Shown: piece after piece, positions 1 through 8,073 of the stretch
Numbering within the stretch: position 1 is the stretch's first letter
Layout of the letters: each line of letters begins with the position of its first letter
Program-made: the position numbers and the translations under genes
Notes under the pieces: model-generated
The model's database searches: none
The model's input: only the letters and a program-made list of their open reading frames with translations
What the model was told of the DNA's origin: nothing
Assembly: GCA_947166625.1 (NCBI GenBank)
Contig: CAMVEX010000014.1
Span: forward strand, 1 to 64,000
DNA from: an uncultured Clostridia bacterium
Lineage (GTDB): Bacteria; Bacillota; Clostridia; Oscillospirales; Acutalibacteraceae
Length of the DNA stretch: 64,000 nt
Reading direction: 5' to 3'

Positions 1-54
1 GCACTGCAGACTCTGACTCTGCCTGTTGGGGTTCGAATCCCTATTCCCCAGCCA
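1..54 (+). tRNA. tRNA-Gln (anticodon CTG), 3' part
   Basis: This is the 3' part of a tRNA; the 5' end lies before the window. The anticodon stem GCAGA/TCTGC pairs perfectly around loop CTCTGAC, giving anticodon CTG, which reads CAG (glutamine). The T arm TGGGG-TTCGAAT-CCCTA and the acceptor strand TTCCCCA follow, with discriminator G at 51 and an encoded CCA at 52-54. A TTCCCCA acceptor strand with G discriminator fits bacterial tRNA-Gln, whose 5' strand starts TGGGG. The first bases of the window belong to the anticodon-arm side. Confidence 0.93.
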
Positions 55-55
55 A

Positions 56-92
56 AAGAAAAGCCCGTCCTTGTGACGGGTTTTCTTTTTGG
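56..92 (+). terminator. Intrinsic terminator of the tRNA
   Basis: The inverted repeat GCCCGTC-CTTGT-GACGGGT starts two bases after the CCA end and is followed by TTTTCTTTTT. A run of A before the stem pairs with the T run, as in a standard rho-independent terminator. Confidence 0.9.
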
Positions 93-192
93 CTTGCCGC
101 AAGAGAGAAACAGTCGCGAAGCGACAGAATCCCATATTACGAGCGAGACGTTTGGGCATTTTTATTGTTTCAAGTTTATAATACAGGTAAAA

Positions 193-232
193 AACACGGG
201 GACAGCCGCATTGACTGTCCCCATTATTTATT
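193..232 (+). terminator. GC-rich hairpin, possible terminator
   Basis: The arms GGGGACAG and CTGTCCCC enclose a 9-base loop and are followed by an AT-rich stretch (ATTATTTATTTA). The TATAAT at 177-182 has no good -35 partner. This could end read-through from the tRNA, or be a dispersed intergenic hairpin. The rest of the 93-302 spacer shows no convincing gene. Confidence 0.45.
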
Positions 233-275
233 TAGTTGATCCGGCCTGCCGTAAATTATTTTGAAAACCCCGAAA

Positions 276-331
276 TATTGTGTGAAAATCCCGAAAAATC
301 TATTGACAAACACAATATATTGTGGTATCGT
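276..331 (+). promoter_or_regulatory. nrdG promoter with NrdR-type box between -35 and -10
   Basis: -35 TTGACA (303-308), a 17-base spacer and -10 TATCGT (326-331). The spacer is filled by ACACAATATATTGTGG (310-325), whose core CACAATATATTGTG is a perfect palindrome matching the known NrdR box pattern. A half-site TATTGTGT lies at 276-283, 42 bases upstream, about four helical turns. NrdR is known to repress ribonucleotide reductase genes when dATP/ATP is high. That this box binds NrdR is inferred; no nrdR gene is in the window. Confidence 0.8.
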
Positions 332-363
332 ATTCGAGCAATCAATATTTACGGAGCGAGTTT

Positions 364-1056
364 ATGAATATTCAGGGGCTTCAGAAGCTTACATTGCTTG
401 ATTTTCCGGGCAAAATGGCGTGTACCGTATTTACGGCGGGCTGTGATCTGCGATGCCCGTTTTGCCATAACAGGTCATTGGTCATCGATCCGCCCAAAGA
501 GAGCGCGGTGTCCGATGATGAGTTTTTCTCTTTTTTGAAAAAACGCAAAGGGATTCTCGAGGGAGTCGCCATTACCGGCGGCGAGCCGCTTATGCAGGCG
601 GATATCGAAGATTTCATCGTCAGGGTCAGAGAACTCGGCTATGCCGTCAAGCTCGACACCAACGGCACTTTTCCCGGCAGGCTTAAAAATCTAATTGAAA
701 AAAATCTCGTTGATTATGTGGCTATGGATGTCAAATCGTCCGAGGCGGGCTACCCCGGCTGTGTCGGCATCGGAGGCTTCAAGACCGATAAAATAAATGA
801 AAGCATCGAGTTTTTGAAGCAGGGGAAGGTCGATTATGAATTTCGCACCACCGTCGCCAAAGGTCTTCATACCAAAGAGGATATGGAATCTCTCGGCAAA
901 TGGATAGCGGGCGCCAAGCGGCATTTTTTGCAGGAATTTACCGACAGCGGCGATCTGATCGGATTCGGCCTTGAGCCGTTTTCCAAAGCGGAGATGGCGG
1001 AGTTTCGTGACATAATCGCGAAGTATGTTCCGAATTGTGAGATCAGAGGGATCTGA
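364..1056 (+). CDS. nrdG: Anaerobic ribonucleotide reductase activating enzyme (radical SAM)
   Basis: This 230-residue radical SAM protein should use S-adenosylmethionine and a [4Fe-4S] cluster to put the glycyl radical on NrdD. Near the N terminus the sequence CDLRCPFC gives the CxxxCxxC cluster motif after FTAG, and ITGGEPL is the usual SAM-contact GGE region. The ATG at 364 is chosen because GGAG sits at 353-356; an upstream GTG at 322 falls inside the promoter palindrome. nrdD follows after 140 bases with its own promoter. The length and the opening (LQKLTLLDFPGK) fit the clostridial NrdG subtype, which is longer than E. coli NrdG. Confidence 0.95.
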   Translation: MNIQGLQKLTLLDFPGKMACTVFTAGCDLRCPFCHNRSLVIDPPKESAVSDDEFFSFLKKRKGILEGVAITGGEPLMQADIEDFIVRVRELGYAVKLDTNGTFPGRLKNLIEKNLVDYVAMDVKSSEAGYPGCVGIGGFKTDKINESIEFLKQGKVDYEFRTTVAKGLHTKEDMESLGKWIAGAKRHFLQEFTDSGDLIGFGLEPFSKAEMAEFRDIIAKYVPNCEIRGI

Positions 1057-1108
1057 ATATAAAAAATATCGGCGCAAAATAGTGTATTTTCACTAAAATT
1101 CATAAAAA

Positions 1109-1160
1109 CCACAATATATAGTAATTGGATATTGACTTGCACTCAATATTTTGATAAAAT
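1109..1160 (+). promoter_or_regulatory. nrdD promoter with paired NrdR-type boxes
   Basis: -35 TTGACT (1132-1137), 17-base spacer, -10 TAAAAT (1155-1160). Two imperfect 16-base boxes are seen: CCACAATATATAGTAA (1109-1124) and ACTCAATATTTTGATA (1141-1156). Their centres are 32 bases apart, about three helical turns, which is the spacing known for NrdR box pairs. The second box occupies the spacer and touches the -10. Confidence 0.78.
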
Positions 1161-1196
1161 TTTGCTTGTACGAATTATTAAGGAGGATACCGAAAA

Positions 1197-3569
1197 ATGT
1201 ATCAGGTAGTCAAAAGAGACGGTAAAACAGCGGAATTCAATGTTACCAAAATTTCCGAAGCCATCAAGAAGGCTTTTGAAGCAATCGAAAAGCAGTATCA
1301 CCCCAGCACCATAGATTTCCTCGCCCTCAAGGTCACGGCGGATTTTGAGCCCAAAATCAAGGATGATAAAATCGCCGTTGAGGATATTCAGGACAGTGTT
1401 GAATCCGTCCTCATTCAGGCCGGGTATGCCGATGTCGCGAAGTGCTACATCCTCTATCGCAGACAGCGCGAAAAACTCCGCCAGCTCAAATCGACCATTC
1501 TCGATTACAAAGAGCTTGTCAACAGCTATGTCGATGTCACGGATTGGAGAGTTAAAGAGAATTCAACCGTCACCTATTCCGTAGGCGGTCTTATTCTTTC
1601 AAACTCCGGCGCGATCACCGCGAACTACTGGCTCAGCGAGATTTATGATGATGAGATAGCCAATGCTCACAAAAACGCCGATATCCATCTTCACCATCTC
1701 TCCATGCTCACCGGCTACTGCGCAGGCTGGTCGCTCAAGCAGCTCATCCAGGAGGGTCTCGGCGGCGTTACCGGTAAGATCACCTCTGCTCCTGCGAAGC
1801 ACCTTGCGACCCTCTGCAACCAGATGGTAAATTTCCTCGGCATCATGCAGAATGAATGGGCGGGCGCTCAGGCATTCTCCTCCTTTGATACATATCTTGC
1901 CCCCTTTGTAAAGACCGATAATCTCGATTATGACACCGTCAAGAAGTGCATAGAATCCTTCGTTTACGGAGTGAATACTCCTTCAAGATGGGGCACTCAG
2001 GCTCCCTTCTCAAATATCACTCTCGACTGGACCGTTCCCGCCGACCTCGCCGAGCTCAACTGCATAGTGGGCGGCAAGGAAATGCCCTTCAAGTATAAGG
2101 ATTGTAAAAAAGAGATGGATATGGTCAACCGCGCCTTTATCGAGATCATGATCGAGGGCGACGCCAACGGCAGAGGCTTCCAGTATCCCATTCCCACCTA
2201 TTCCATCACAAGCGATTTTGACTGGAGCGAAACCGAAAACAACCGTCTTCTCTTTGAGATGACTTCAAAATACGGCACTCCTTATTTCTCAAATTATGTC
2301 AACAGCGATATGGAGCCGAGCGATATCCGCTCGATGTGCTGCCGCCTTCGCCTTGACCTCAGAGAGCTTCGCAAAAAGAGCGGCGGATATTTCGGCAGCG
2401 GCGAAAGCACCGGCTCGATAGGCGTTGTTACCATCAACATTCCGAGGATCGCTTACCTCGCCGAGGATGAAGCGGATTTCTATAAGAGACTCGATAAGAT
2501 GATGGATATTTCCGCCCGTTCGCTTTCGATCAAGAGAAAGGTCGTTACAAAGCTTCTCAACGAAGGCCTTTATCCCTACACAAAGCGCTACCTCGGTACT
2601 TTTGAAAATCACTTCTCGACCATCGGCCTTGTGGGCCTCAACGAAGCAGGCCTCAACGCCAAATGGGTCAGAGCCGATATGACCGATCCCAAGTGCCAGC
2701 AGTTTGCGAAGGATGTTCTCAACCACATGCGTGAGCGCCTGAGCGATTATCAGGAGCAGTACGGCGATCTTTACAATCTTGAGGCAACTCCCGCGGAGTC
2801 AACCTCATACCGCCTTGCGAAGCACGATGTAAAGCGCTATCCCAATATCATCACCGCTTCAAAAGAGACTCCTTATTACACCAACAGCTCACACCTTCCC
2901 GTCGGCTATACTGAGGATGTATTCGCGGCTCTCGATGTTCAGGATGAGCTTCAGACTCTCTATACCTCGGGCACTGTTTTCCATGCGTTCCTCGGCGAAA
3001 AGCTCCCCGATTGGAAGGCAGCGGCAGACCTTGTGCGCAAGATCGCCGAGAATTACAAGCTCCCGTATTACACCCTTTCCCCGACCTATTCGGTATGTAG
3101 GGATCACGGCTATATCCAGGGCGAGCATTTCACCTGCCCCGAATGCGGCAAAGCCGCGGAGGTCTATTCCCGTATAACCGGCTATTACCGCCCCGTACAG
3201 AATTGGAATGACGGCAAGGCCCAGGAATATAAAGACCGTAAGATGTATACCAAAGAGGGCTCTCACTTCCACGCTCACGCGGGTGGATGCTCCTGCTGTG
3301 AAGACAGAAGCGCTCAGACCTCCGTCCTTCCCGACGGCGTATATCTCTTCAAAACTCCGACCTGCGCAAAGTGCAAGATAGCCATTCCCAAGCTTCACGA
3401 AGCAGGCATCGAATTCAAAGAGATAAATGCTTATGAGAATGAGGAGCTCGCGATCGCTCTTGATATCCGTACAGCGCCCACCCTCGTTGTTATCGAAGAC
3501 GGTAAAGCAGAGCTTTATCCCGATTTGGCGGCAGTTCTCGGATTTATCGAAAACGTAAAGAAGGCATAA
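1197..3569 (+). CDS. nrdD: Anaerobic ribonucleoside-triphosphate reductase with C-terminal thioredoxin-like domain
   Basis: This 790-residue class III reductase makes deoxyribonucleotides without oxygen. Residues 1 to about 95 form an ATP-cone for allosteric control. The catalytic barrel follows, with a Cys in LTGYCAGW and a CC pair in RSMCCRLRLD near the active site. A zinc-type CPEC lies at 647-650. The glycyl-radical motif RITGYY puts the radical on Gly662. After a His/Cys-rich linker (CSCC at 698-701), residues about 710-790 form a thioredoxin/glutaredoxin-like domain with CAKC at 723-726. Formate-using NrdD proteins lack such a tail; a fused tail suggests reduction through thiols. AAGGAGG precedes the ATG. 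trxB starts one base after the stop codon, so co-transcription is likely. Confidence 0.95.
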   Translation: MYQVVKRDGKTAEFNVTKISEAIKKAFEAIEKQYHPSTIDFLALKVTADFEPKIKDDKIAVEDIQDSVESVLIQAGYADVAKCYILYRRQREKLRQLKSTILDYKELVNSYVDVTDWRVKENSTVTYSVGGLILSNSGAITANYWLSEIYDDEIANAHKNADIHLHHLSMLTGYCAGWSLKQLIQEGLGGVTGKITSAPAKHLATLCNQMVNFLGIMQNEWAGAQAFSSFDTYLAPFVKTDNLDYDTVKKCIESFVYGVNTPSRWGTQAPFSNITLDWTVPADLAELNCIVGGKEMPFKYKDCKKEMDMVNRAFIEIMIEGDANGRGFQYPIPTYSITSDFDWSETENNRLLFEMTSKYGTPYFSNYVNSDMEPSDIRSMCCRLRLDLRELRKKSGGYFGSGESTGSIGVVTINIPRIAYLAEDEADFYKRLDKMMDISARSLSIKRKVVTKLLNEGLYPYTKRYLGTFENHFSTIGLVGLNEAGLNAKWVRADMTDPKCQQFAKDVLNHMRERLSDYQEQYGDLYNLEATPAESTSYRLAKHDVKRYPNIITASKETPYYTNSSHLPVGYTEDVFAALDVQDELQTLYTSGTVFHAFLGEKLPDWKAAADLVRKIAENYKLPYYTLSPTYSVCRDHGYIQGEHFTCPECGKAAEVYSRITGYYRPVQNWNDGKAQEYKDRKMYTKEGSHFHAHAGGCSCCEDRSAQTSVLPDGVYLFKTPTCAKCKIAIPKLHEAGIEFKEINAYENEELAIALDIRTAPTLVVIEDGKAELYPDLAAVLGFIENVKKA

Positions 3570-3570
3570 A

Positions 3571-4476
3571 ATGCATGATATTATAATTGTCGGCGCGGGC
3601 CCTGCGGGGCTCACCGCCGCCATATATGCCCGCAGAGCGAATAAAACCGCTCTCGTTATAGAAAAAAGCACCTTCGGTGGTCAGACCACCTATTCGCCCC
3701 AGATAGAGAATTATCCCGGCTTTATTTCGATGAGCGGCGGAGAATTTGCCGATAAGCTCGTTGAGCAGGTCATTTCTCTCGGCGCGGATATCGAGATGGA
3801 AACTGTTTTATCCGTCAGAGATAACGGAGATACAAAGACCGTGGTAACGGATAAGAATGAATATGAAGCGAAGGCGGTCATCATCGCCGTCGGCGTAAAA
3901 CACAGGCAGACGGGGCTTGAGAATGAGAATTCTCTGGTCGGCAGGGGAATATCCTACTGCGCCACCTGTGACGGCGCGTTTTACAGAAATAAGACCGTCG
4001 CGGTGCTCGGCGGAGGCAATTCCGCCCTTCAGGAGGCCGTGCTGCTCTCCGGGCTTTGCAGTAAGGTTTATGTGATACAAAATCTCGATTATCTTACGGG
4101 CGAGGCAAGGCTTATCCAAAAGGTCGAGGGCGCAGAAAATGTTGAAGTGATCACAGGCACCGTCATTACCCGTCTCATAGGCGATGACGGGCTCAAAGGG
4201 CTCGTTCTCAAAAAAACTTCCGATGGGAGCGAGACGGAGCTTGAAATTGACGGCCTCTTTGTCGCTATAGGGCTTGAACCCGATAATGCGAGATTTTCAG
4301 ATGTCGCAAAGCTTGATGATTACGGCTATTTCGCGAGCGATGAAACCTGCCTCACAGAAACCCGGGGTATTTTTGCCGCTGGCGATTGCAGGAGCAAGAC
4401 CGTCAGACAGATAACCACCGCCGTGGCGGACGGAGCGGCAGCAGCGCTTGCCGCCTGCAGATATATAGACAGATAA
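3571..4476 (+). CDS. trxB: Thioredoxin reductase-like flavoprotein
   Basis: This 301-residue flavoprotein has the two-nucleotide-domain build of low-molecular-weight thioredoxin reductase. GAGPAG near residue 8 binds FAD, CATC (130-133) is the redox disulfide, GGGNSALQEA is the second dinucleotide fold, and GIFAAGD near the C terminus completes the FAD site. The HRRxxxR-type motif that recognises the NADPH 2'-phosphate is not seen; the matching stretch reads IQNLDYLTGEARL. The electron donor may therefore be NADH or something else. It starts one base after nrdD, so its natural partner is probably the thioredoxin-like tail of NrdD. A terminator follows 15 bases after the stop. Confidence 0.9.
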   Translation: MHDIIIVGAGPAGLTAAIYARRANKTALVIEKSTFGGQTTYSPQIENYPGFISMSGGEFADKLVEQVISLGADIEMETVLSVRDNGDTKTVVTDKNEYEAKAVIIAVGVKHRQTGLENENSLVGRGISYCATCDGAFYRNKTVAVLGGGNSALQEAVLLSGLCSKVYVIQNLDYLTGEARLIQKVEGAENVEVITGTVITRLIGDDGLKGLVLKKTSDGSETELEIDGLFVAIGLEPDNARFSDVAKLDDYGYFASDETCLTETRGIFAAGDCRSKTVRQITTAVADGAAAALAACRYIDR

Positions 4477-4486
4477 AATCATAAAA

Positions 4487-4531
4487 TTTACCGCACACCG
4501 TGTTTTTCACGATGTGCGGTTTTGTCTTGCT
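4487..4531. terminator. Probable bidirectional terminator between trxB and addA
   Basis: ACCGCACACCGTG and CACGATGTGCGGT pair with one mismatch around a T5 loop and are followed by TTTTGTCTTG. On the minus strand the stem is followed by AAATTTT, so it may also serve addA, which ends at 4543. Confidence 0.85.
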
Positions 4532-4542
4532 CAATTAAATAA

Positions 4543-7500
4543 TCAGATCACCGGTATTTCCGTTTTCAGCCTGAATGAATAAATCAGCGTTTCTTTGACC
4601 TCGATACCGAGCACCTTCGCCATACATTTTTTGTATGTTCTGAGCTGGTTTGCGTATTCTTCGATCAGCTCGTCTGCCGAATCTGCGTGATCCGTCTTGA
4701 AGTCGAGTATCACAAGCTTTCCGTCCTCTTCAAATGCGCAGTCCGCTACGCCGTCAATGATGATGATTTCATCCCCGGCGGCGTCCTCCGGCGTTTCGGG
4801 ATAAAGATCCCTGACCGGCAGAGAAGCCGTGAACTGATATTCTCTGTAGATTTTTGAAGAGGCTGACATCCTGCGGTATATATCGGATCTGAAGAATGCC
4901 GAGATCATTTCGGAGTCAATGCTGATTGCTTCCTTTTCGGAAAGGATCCCGCTGTCTTTGAGCCTCGTGATTTCACCCTGCGTATCGCGGGAGGCATTCA
5001 AAAAATCGCAATACTGCATAAATTTATGCGTTGCCGTACCGCGCTGAGCGCCGGTCAGCTTATCGCCGCGGGCAAAATCGGGCTTTGATGAGGCAAAGTA
5101 TTTTTTATTGAATTTCTTTTCTCCGAGCTTTGAGGCGACCGCTTTCGCTCTGACTCTGTTAAGAGATTCGTATGGGTAAACATATTCCAGCCTCTTTTTG
5201 ATCTCTTCCATTATGACCGGGCTTGATGAAAAGACGGTTTTTTCGGCCTCCTGCTTTTCGGCTTCTTCGATTTCCGTTATCAGATTGAAATCAATTCTTG
5301 TGTCGCAGCTGTCGTGATATTCATATCCGATCTCGCTCGCGTTTCTGAGCAGGTGCGCGTCCGGATGAGAGAGCAATGCGCTTATCATGAGCTTTGAGAA
5401 GGAATCGAGACCCGAAACATAGTGGCTGTCAAATCTGCCGGTGAGGCTGTTTACCCCGGTCAGGCTTTTGAGGCTGAGCTGCCCCTCTCCCTGAGAAGCA
5501 AGTATTGTCAGGCGTTCTTTCGCCCTCGTGAGAGCTACATAGAGCAGCCTTATATGCTCCGAATTTCTCTCCGAGCGTTTTTTATCTTTTGCAAACATCC
5601 ATTGGAGATTTTTATGGCGGATATTATCTTCTATATACTTCATCCCTGGAGCGCAGTTTTTTGAAATTATCAGATTTTCGCTCAGATCTCTGCCAGAAAA
5701 ACTTTTTTCCGTATTGGGAATTATAACTATCGGGAATTCGAGACCTTTGCTCTTGTGGATCGTCATCAGATTTACCGCGTCCGACGAATCTCCCTTGGGC
5801 ATTGCGGTCGCTTTCACATCGTCTTCGGGAATTCTTGAGATAAATCTCACAAATGCCGAAAGCCCCTTTATTCCCGAATTCTCATAGTTATTCGCAAGGT
5901 TGATAAATGAATTTATGTTCGCGTTTCTTACCGCCGCGTTGCTCATCTTTGACACAAGGGCTCTGAATCCCGTTTCGTCTATGATGCGAGCGGTGAATTC
6001 CCCGGCGGGCAAAACCGCGGAGATCCTTCTGAGTTTTTCAAGTCTGTCGAGAAATTCGCGCGCTTTTTCGTTGCCGCCGTCTGCGCTCTTTATCACCGCT
6101 TTGCAAAATCTGTCACGGCGGTCGCTGTCGGACGCTCTGATATACGCGAGATCATCGGGCGAAAATCCGAAAACGGGGGAGAGCATGACTGCCGCCATTG
6201 CAATATCATCGGTCGGGTTGTCTATCACCCTGAGCAGGGATTTGAGGAAGTTGATTTCGGGCGATGACAAAAACGTATCTTCATTATCCGATATAAACGG
6301 GATCCCTTCTTCCTCAAATACTTTTGAGAATATCTTTCCGCACGCCTTATCTCTGTAAAGAACGGCATAGTCCGAATACCGGGCGGGTCTCATGATGTCC
6401 TTTCCGTCGGTTCCGAATTTTTCGGTGAGCTGAATATTGCCCACCTCTTTTTTTATTTTTGCCGCGGCAAATTTTGCCTGATTCGTGATTTTTTCTTCGG
6501 CTTTGCCGCCGATATTCACAAAGTCAAATTCGATTTTAACATCGTCTGTCGGAGCGTATCCTGCGCCGAAATTCAGATATTCTCTGCTGTCGTAATCCAC
6601 ATCGCCGTTTTCTTTTGTCATTATTTTTTCAAAAATGTAGTTTACCGTTCCGGTCACTTCGCTGCGGCTTCTGTAATTTGAATTGAGATAGATCCTCTCA
6701 ATATCGGGGTGAAGGGCGGTGTCATCCCTGAGCGCGAGGAATACCTCGGGCATCGCCTGGCGGAATGAATAAATGCTCTGCTTTATATCGCCGACGAGGA
6801 ATCTGTTTTTATCTCCATCCGAAAGCGCCTCAAAAATCATATCCTGCGCGGCGCTCACATCCTGATATTCATCCACGAATATCTCGGCGTAGTTTTTGCT
6901 CAGCTCACAGGCAAGCTCTGTCTTTACCGCTCTGCCGTTTTCGTTTTTGACAAGCAGCTTCAATGTGAGATGAAGAATATCGCTGAAATCATAGGCGTTT
7001 TCGCTTCTTTTCAGTTCAAAGAGTATCTGCGAATATCTTGATACGGCGTCTGTCAGAGTTTTTATGGCAGGGCCTATGATCTCTTTCGCCTTTTCATAAT
7101 CGGCTGAGGAATATCTGAAATATTCCTGCATGGCTTTTACGGTTTCTTTGCAACTCTGCCTTACCGATTTCACCTTTTTCTTTATCTCTTCATCCGAGTT
7201 TCTCGGGCCGGTATTGTCGCTCATAAAGGAGGCTGAATTGACGGCTGACGCGGTTTCGTCCCAGTCTCCTTTTTTAAGGGCTTCGATTACGGCGCCCATA
7301 ACGGAAATATCATTTTGAAGCTTGACTTCGTATTTCAAAACGCTTTTTTCGTCAGCACGGATGATTTCAAGGCAGTTTTCGCATTGAGCGGTCAGCTTCT
7401 CAAGTATTCCGGTGTATTTCTCAACAAGGCTGCGGGCATTTTCGGTCTGTGAAAGGGGAGTGGGGTCGTTATATGCCGCGGATATTGAATTGAGCCATTC

Positions 7501-8073
7501 ATCGGGAAACACGTGCGCCGTAGAGAGATCATACAGCCTCTGTATCGTCTCGCCGGTTTTGTCATCCTTTTTGTTATCGTTGATTATTTTATTGAGCGAG
7601 GCGAATTCCTCCGCGCGCTCGGTGTGAAATTCCTCCACGACCTGAGCGAGAGCGGCTGATTTAAGTAAGGAATGCTTGCTCCCGTCAAGTATTGTAAAAT
7701 CCGGGGTGATCCCCAGCGAATTGAAATTTTCGCGGATAAGCCCGATACAGAATGAATCTATCGTGCCTATATTGGCAAAGGGTAGCTTGAATCTGCATTC
7801 TCTCAGATGCATGTCATTCGGGTGCTCGGCTATTTCGTCGGCGAGAGCGTTTGATATTTTTTCCTTCATCTGAGAGGCGGCGGCTCTCGTGAAGGTGACT
7901 ATAAGGAAATCCTCGATATTGAGCGGATGCTCCTTATCGGTGAGCTTTCTTATTATTCTCTCAACGAGTACCGCGGTTTTTCCCGATCCTGCGGCGGCGC
8001 TTACAAGGATTGTGCTGCCCGATTTTTCTATCGCGTCGAGCTGACGGCTGTTCCAGTTTATTTTATTTTTCAT
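4543..8073 (-). CDS. addA: AddAB helicase-nuclease, AddA subunit
   Basis: AddA is the UvrD-type ATP-dependent helicase with a RecB-like nuclease that processes double-strand breaks for RecA. The protein has 1176 residues, normal for the family. The Walker A motif SAAAGSGKT is at 25-33, the DEYQD Walker B/motif II is at 401-405, and LLYVALTRAKERL is helicase motif VI. The C-terminal nuclease core LDFKTD is at about 1123-1128, with Asp1124 and Lys1126 as expected catalytic residues. The start overlaps the end of addB by 11 bases, so the two are translationally coupled. Confidence 0.96.
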   Translation of the reverse strand: MKNKINWNSRQLDAIEKSGSTILVSAAAGSGKTAVLVERIIRKLTDKEHPLNIEDFLIVTFTRAAASQMKEKISNALADEIAEHPNDMHLRECRFKLPFANIGTIDSFCIGLIRENFNSLGITPDFTILDGSKHSLLKSAALAQVVEEFHTERAEEFASLNKIINDNKKDDKTGETIQRLYDLSTAHVFPDEWLNSISAAYNDPTPLSQTENARSLVEKYTGILEKLTAQCENCLEIIRADEKSVLKYEVKLQNDISVMGAVIEALKKGDWDETASAVNSASFMSDNTGPRNSDEEIKKKVKSVRQSCKETVKAMQEYFRYSSADYEKAKEIIGPAIKTLTDAVSRYSQILFELKRSENAYDFSDILHLTLKLLVKNENGRAVKTELACELSKNYAEIFVDEYQDVSAAQDMIFEALSDGDKNRFLVGDIKQSIYSFRQAMPEVFLALRDDTALHPDIERIYLNSNYRSRSEVTGTVNYIFEKIMTKENGDVDYDSREYLNFGAGYAPTDDVKIEFDFVNIGGKAEEKITNQAKFAAAKIKKEVGNIQLTEKFGTDGKDIMRPARYSDYAVLYRDKACGKIFSKVFEEEGIPFISDNEDTFLSSPEINFLKSLLRVIDNPTDDIAMAAVMLSPVFGFSPDDLAYIRASDSDRRDRFCKAVIKSADGGNEKAREFLDRLEKLRRISAVLPAGEFTARIIDETGFRALVSKMSNAAVRNANINSFINLANNYENSGIKGLSAFVRFISRIPEDDVKATAMPKGDSSDAVNLMTIHKSKGLEFPIVIIPNTEKSFSGRDLSENLIISKNCAPGMKYIEDNIRHKNLQWMFAKDKKRSERNSEHIRLLYVALTRAKERLTILASQGEGQLSLKSLTGVNSLTGRFDSHYVSGLDSFSKLMISALLSHPDAHLLRNASEIGYEYHDSCDTRIDFNLITEIEEAEKQEAEKTVFSSSPVIMEEIKKRLEYVYPYESLNRVRAKAVASKLGEKKFNKKYFASSKPDFARGDKLTGAQRGTATHKFMQYCDFLNASRDTQGEITRLKDSGILSEKEAISIDSEMISAFFRSDIYRRMSASSKIYREYQFTASLPVRDLYPETPEDAAGDEIIIIDGVADCAFEEDGKLVILDFKTDHADSADELIEEYANQLRTYKKCMAKVLGIEVKETLIYSFRLKTEIPVI

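Noticed and set aside
73-264. 63-codon plus-strand ORF behind the tRNA
   Set aside because: It begins in the terminator, has no ribosome site and crosses the GGGGACAG hairpin; no protein-like features.
322-363. GTG start for nrdG at 322
   Set aside because: It lies inside the NrdR-like palindrome and promoter; ATG 364 has GGAG upstream.
2889-3671. 260-codon minus-strand ORF opposite nrdD/trxB
   Set aside because: Antisense shadow of the strongly conserved nrdD frame, no ribosome site, low-complexity protein.
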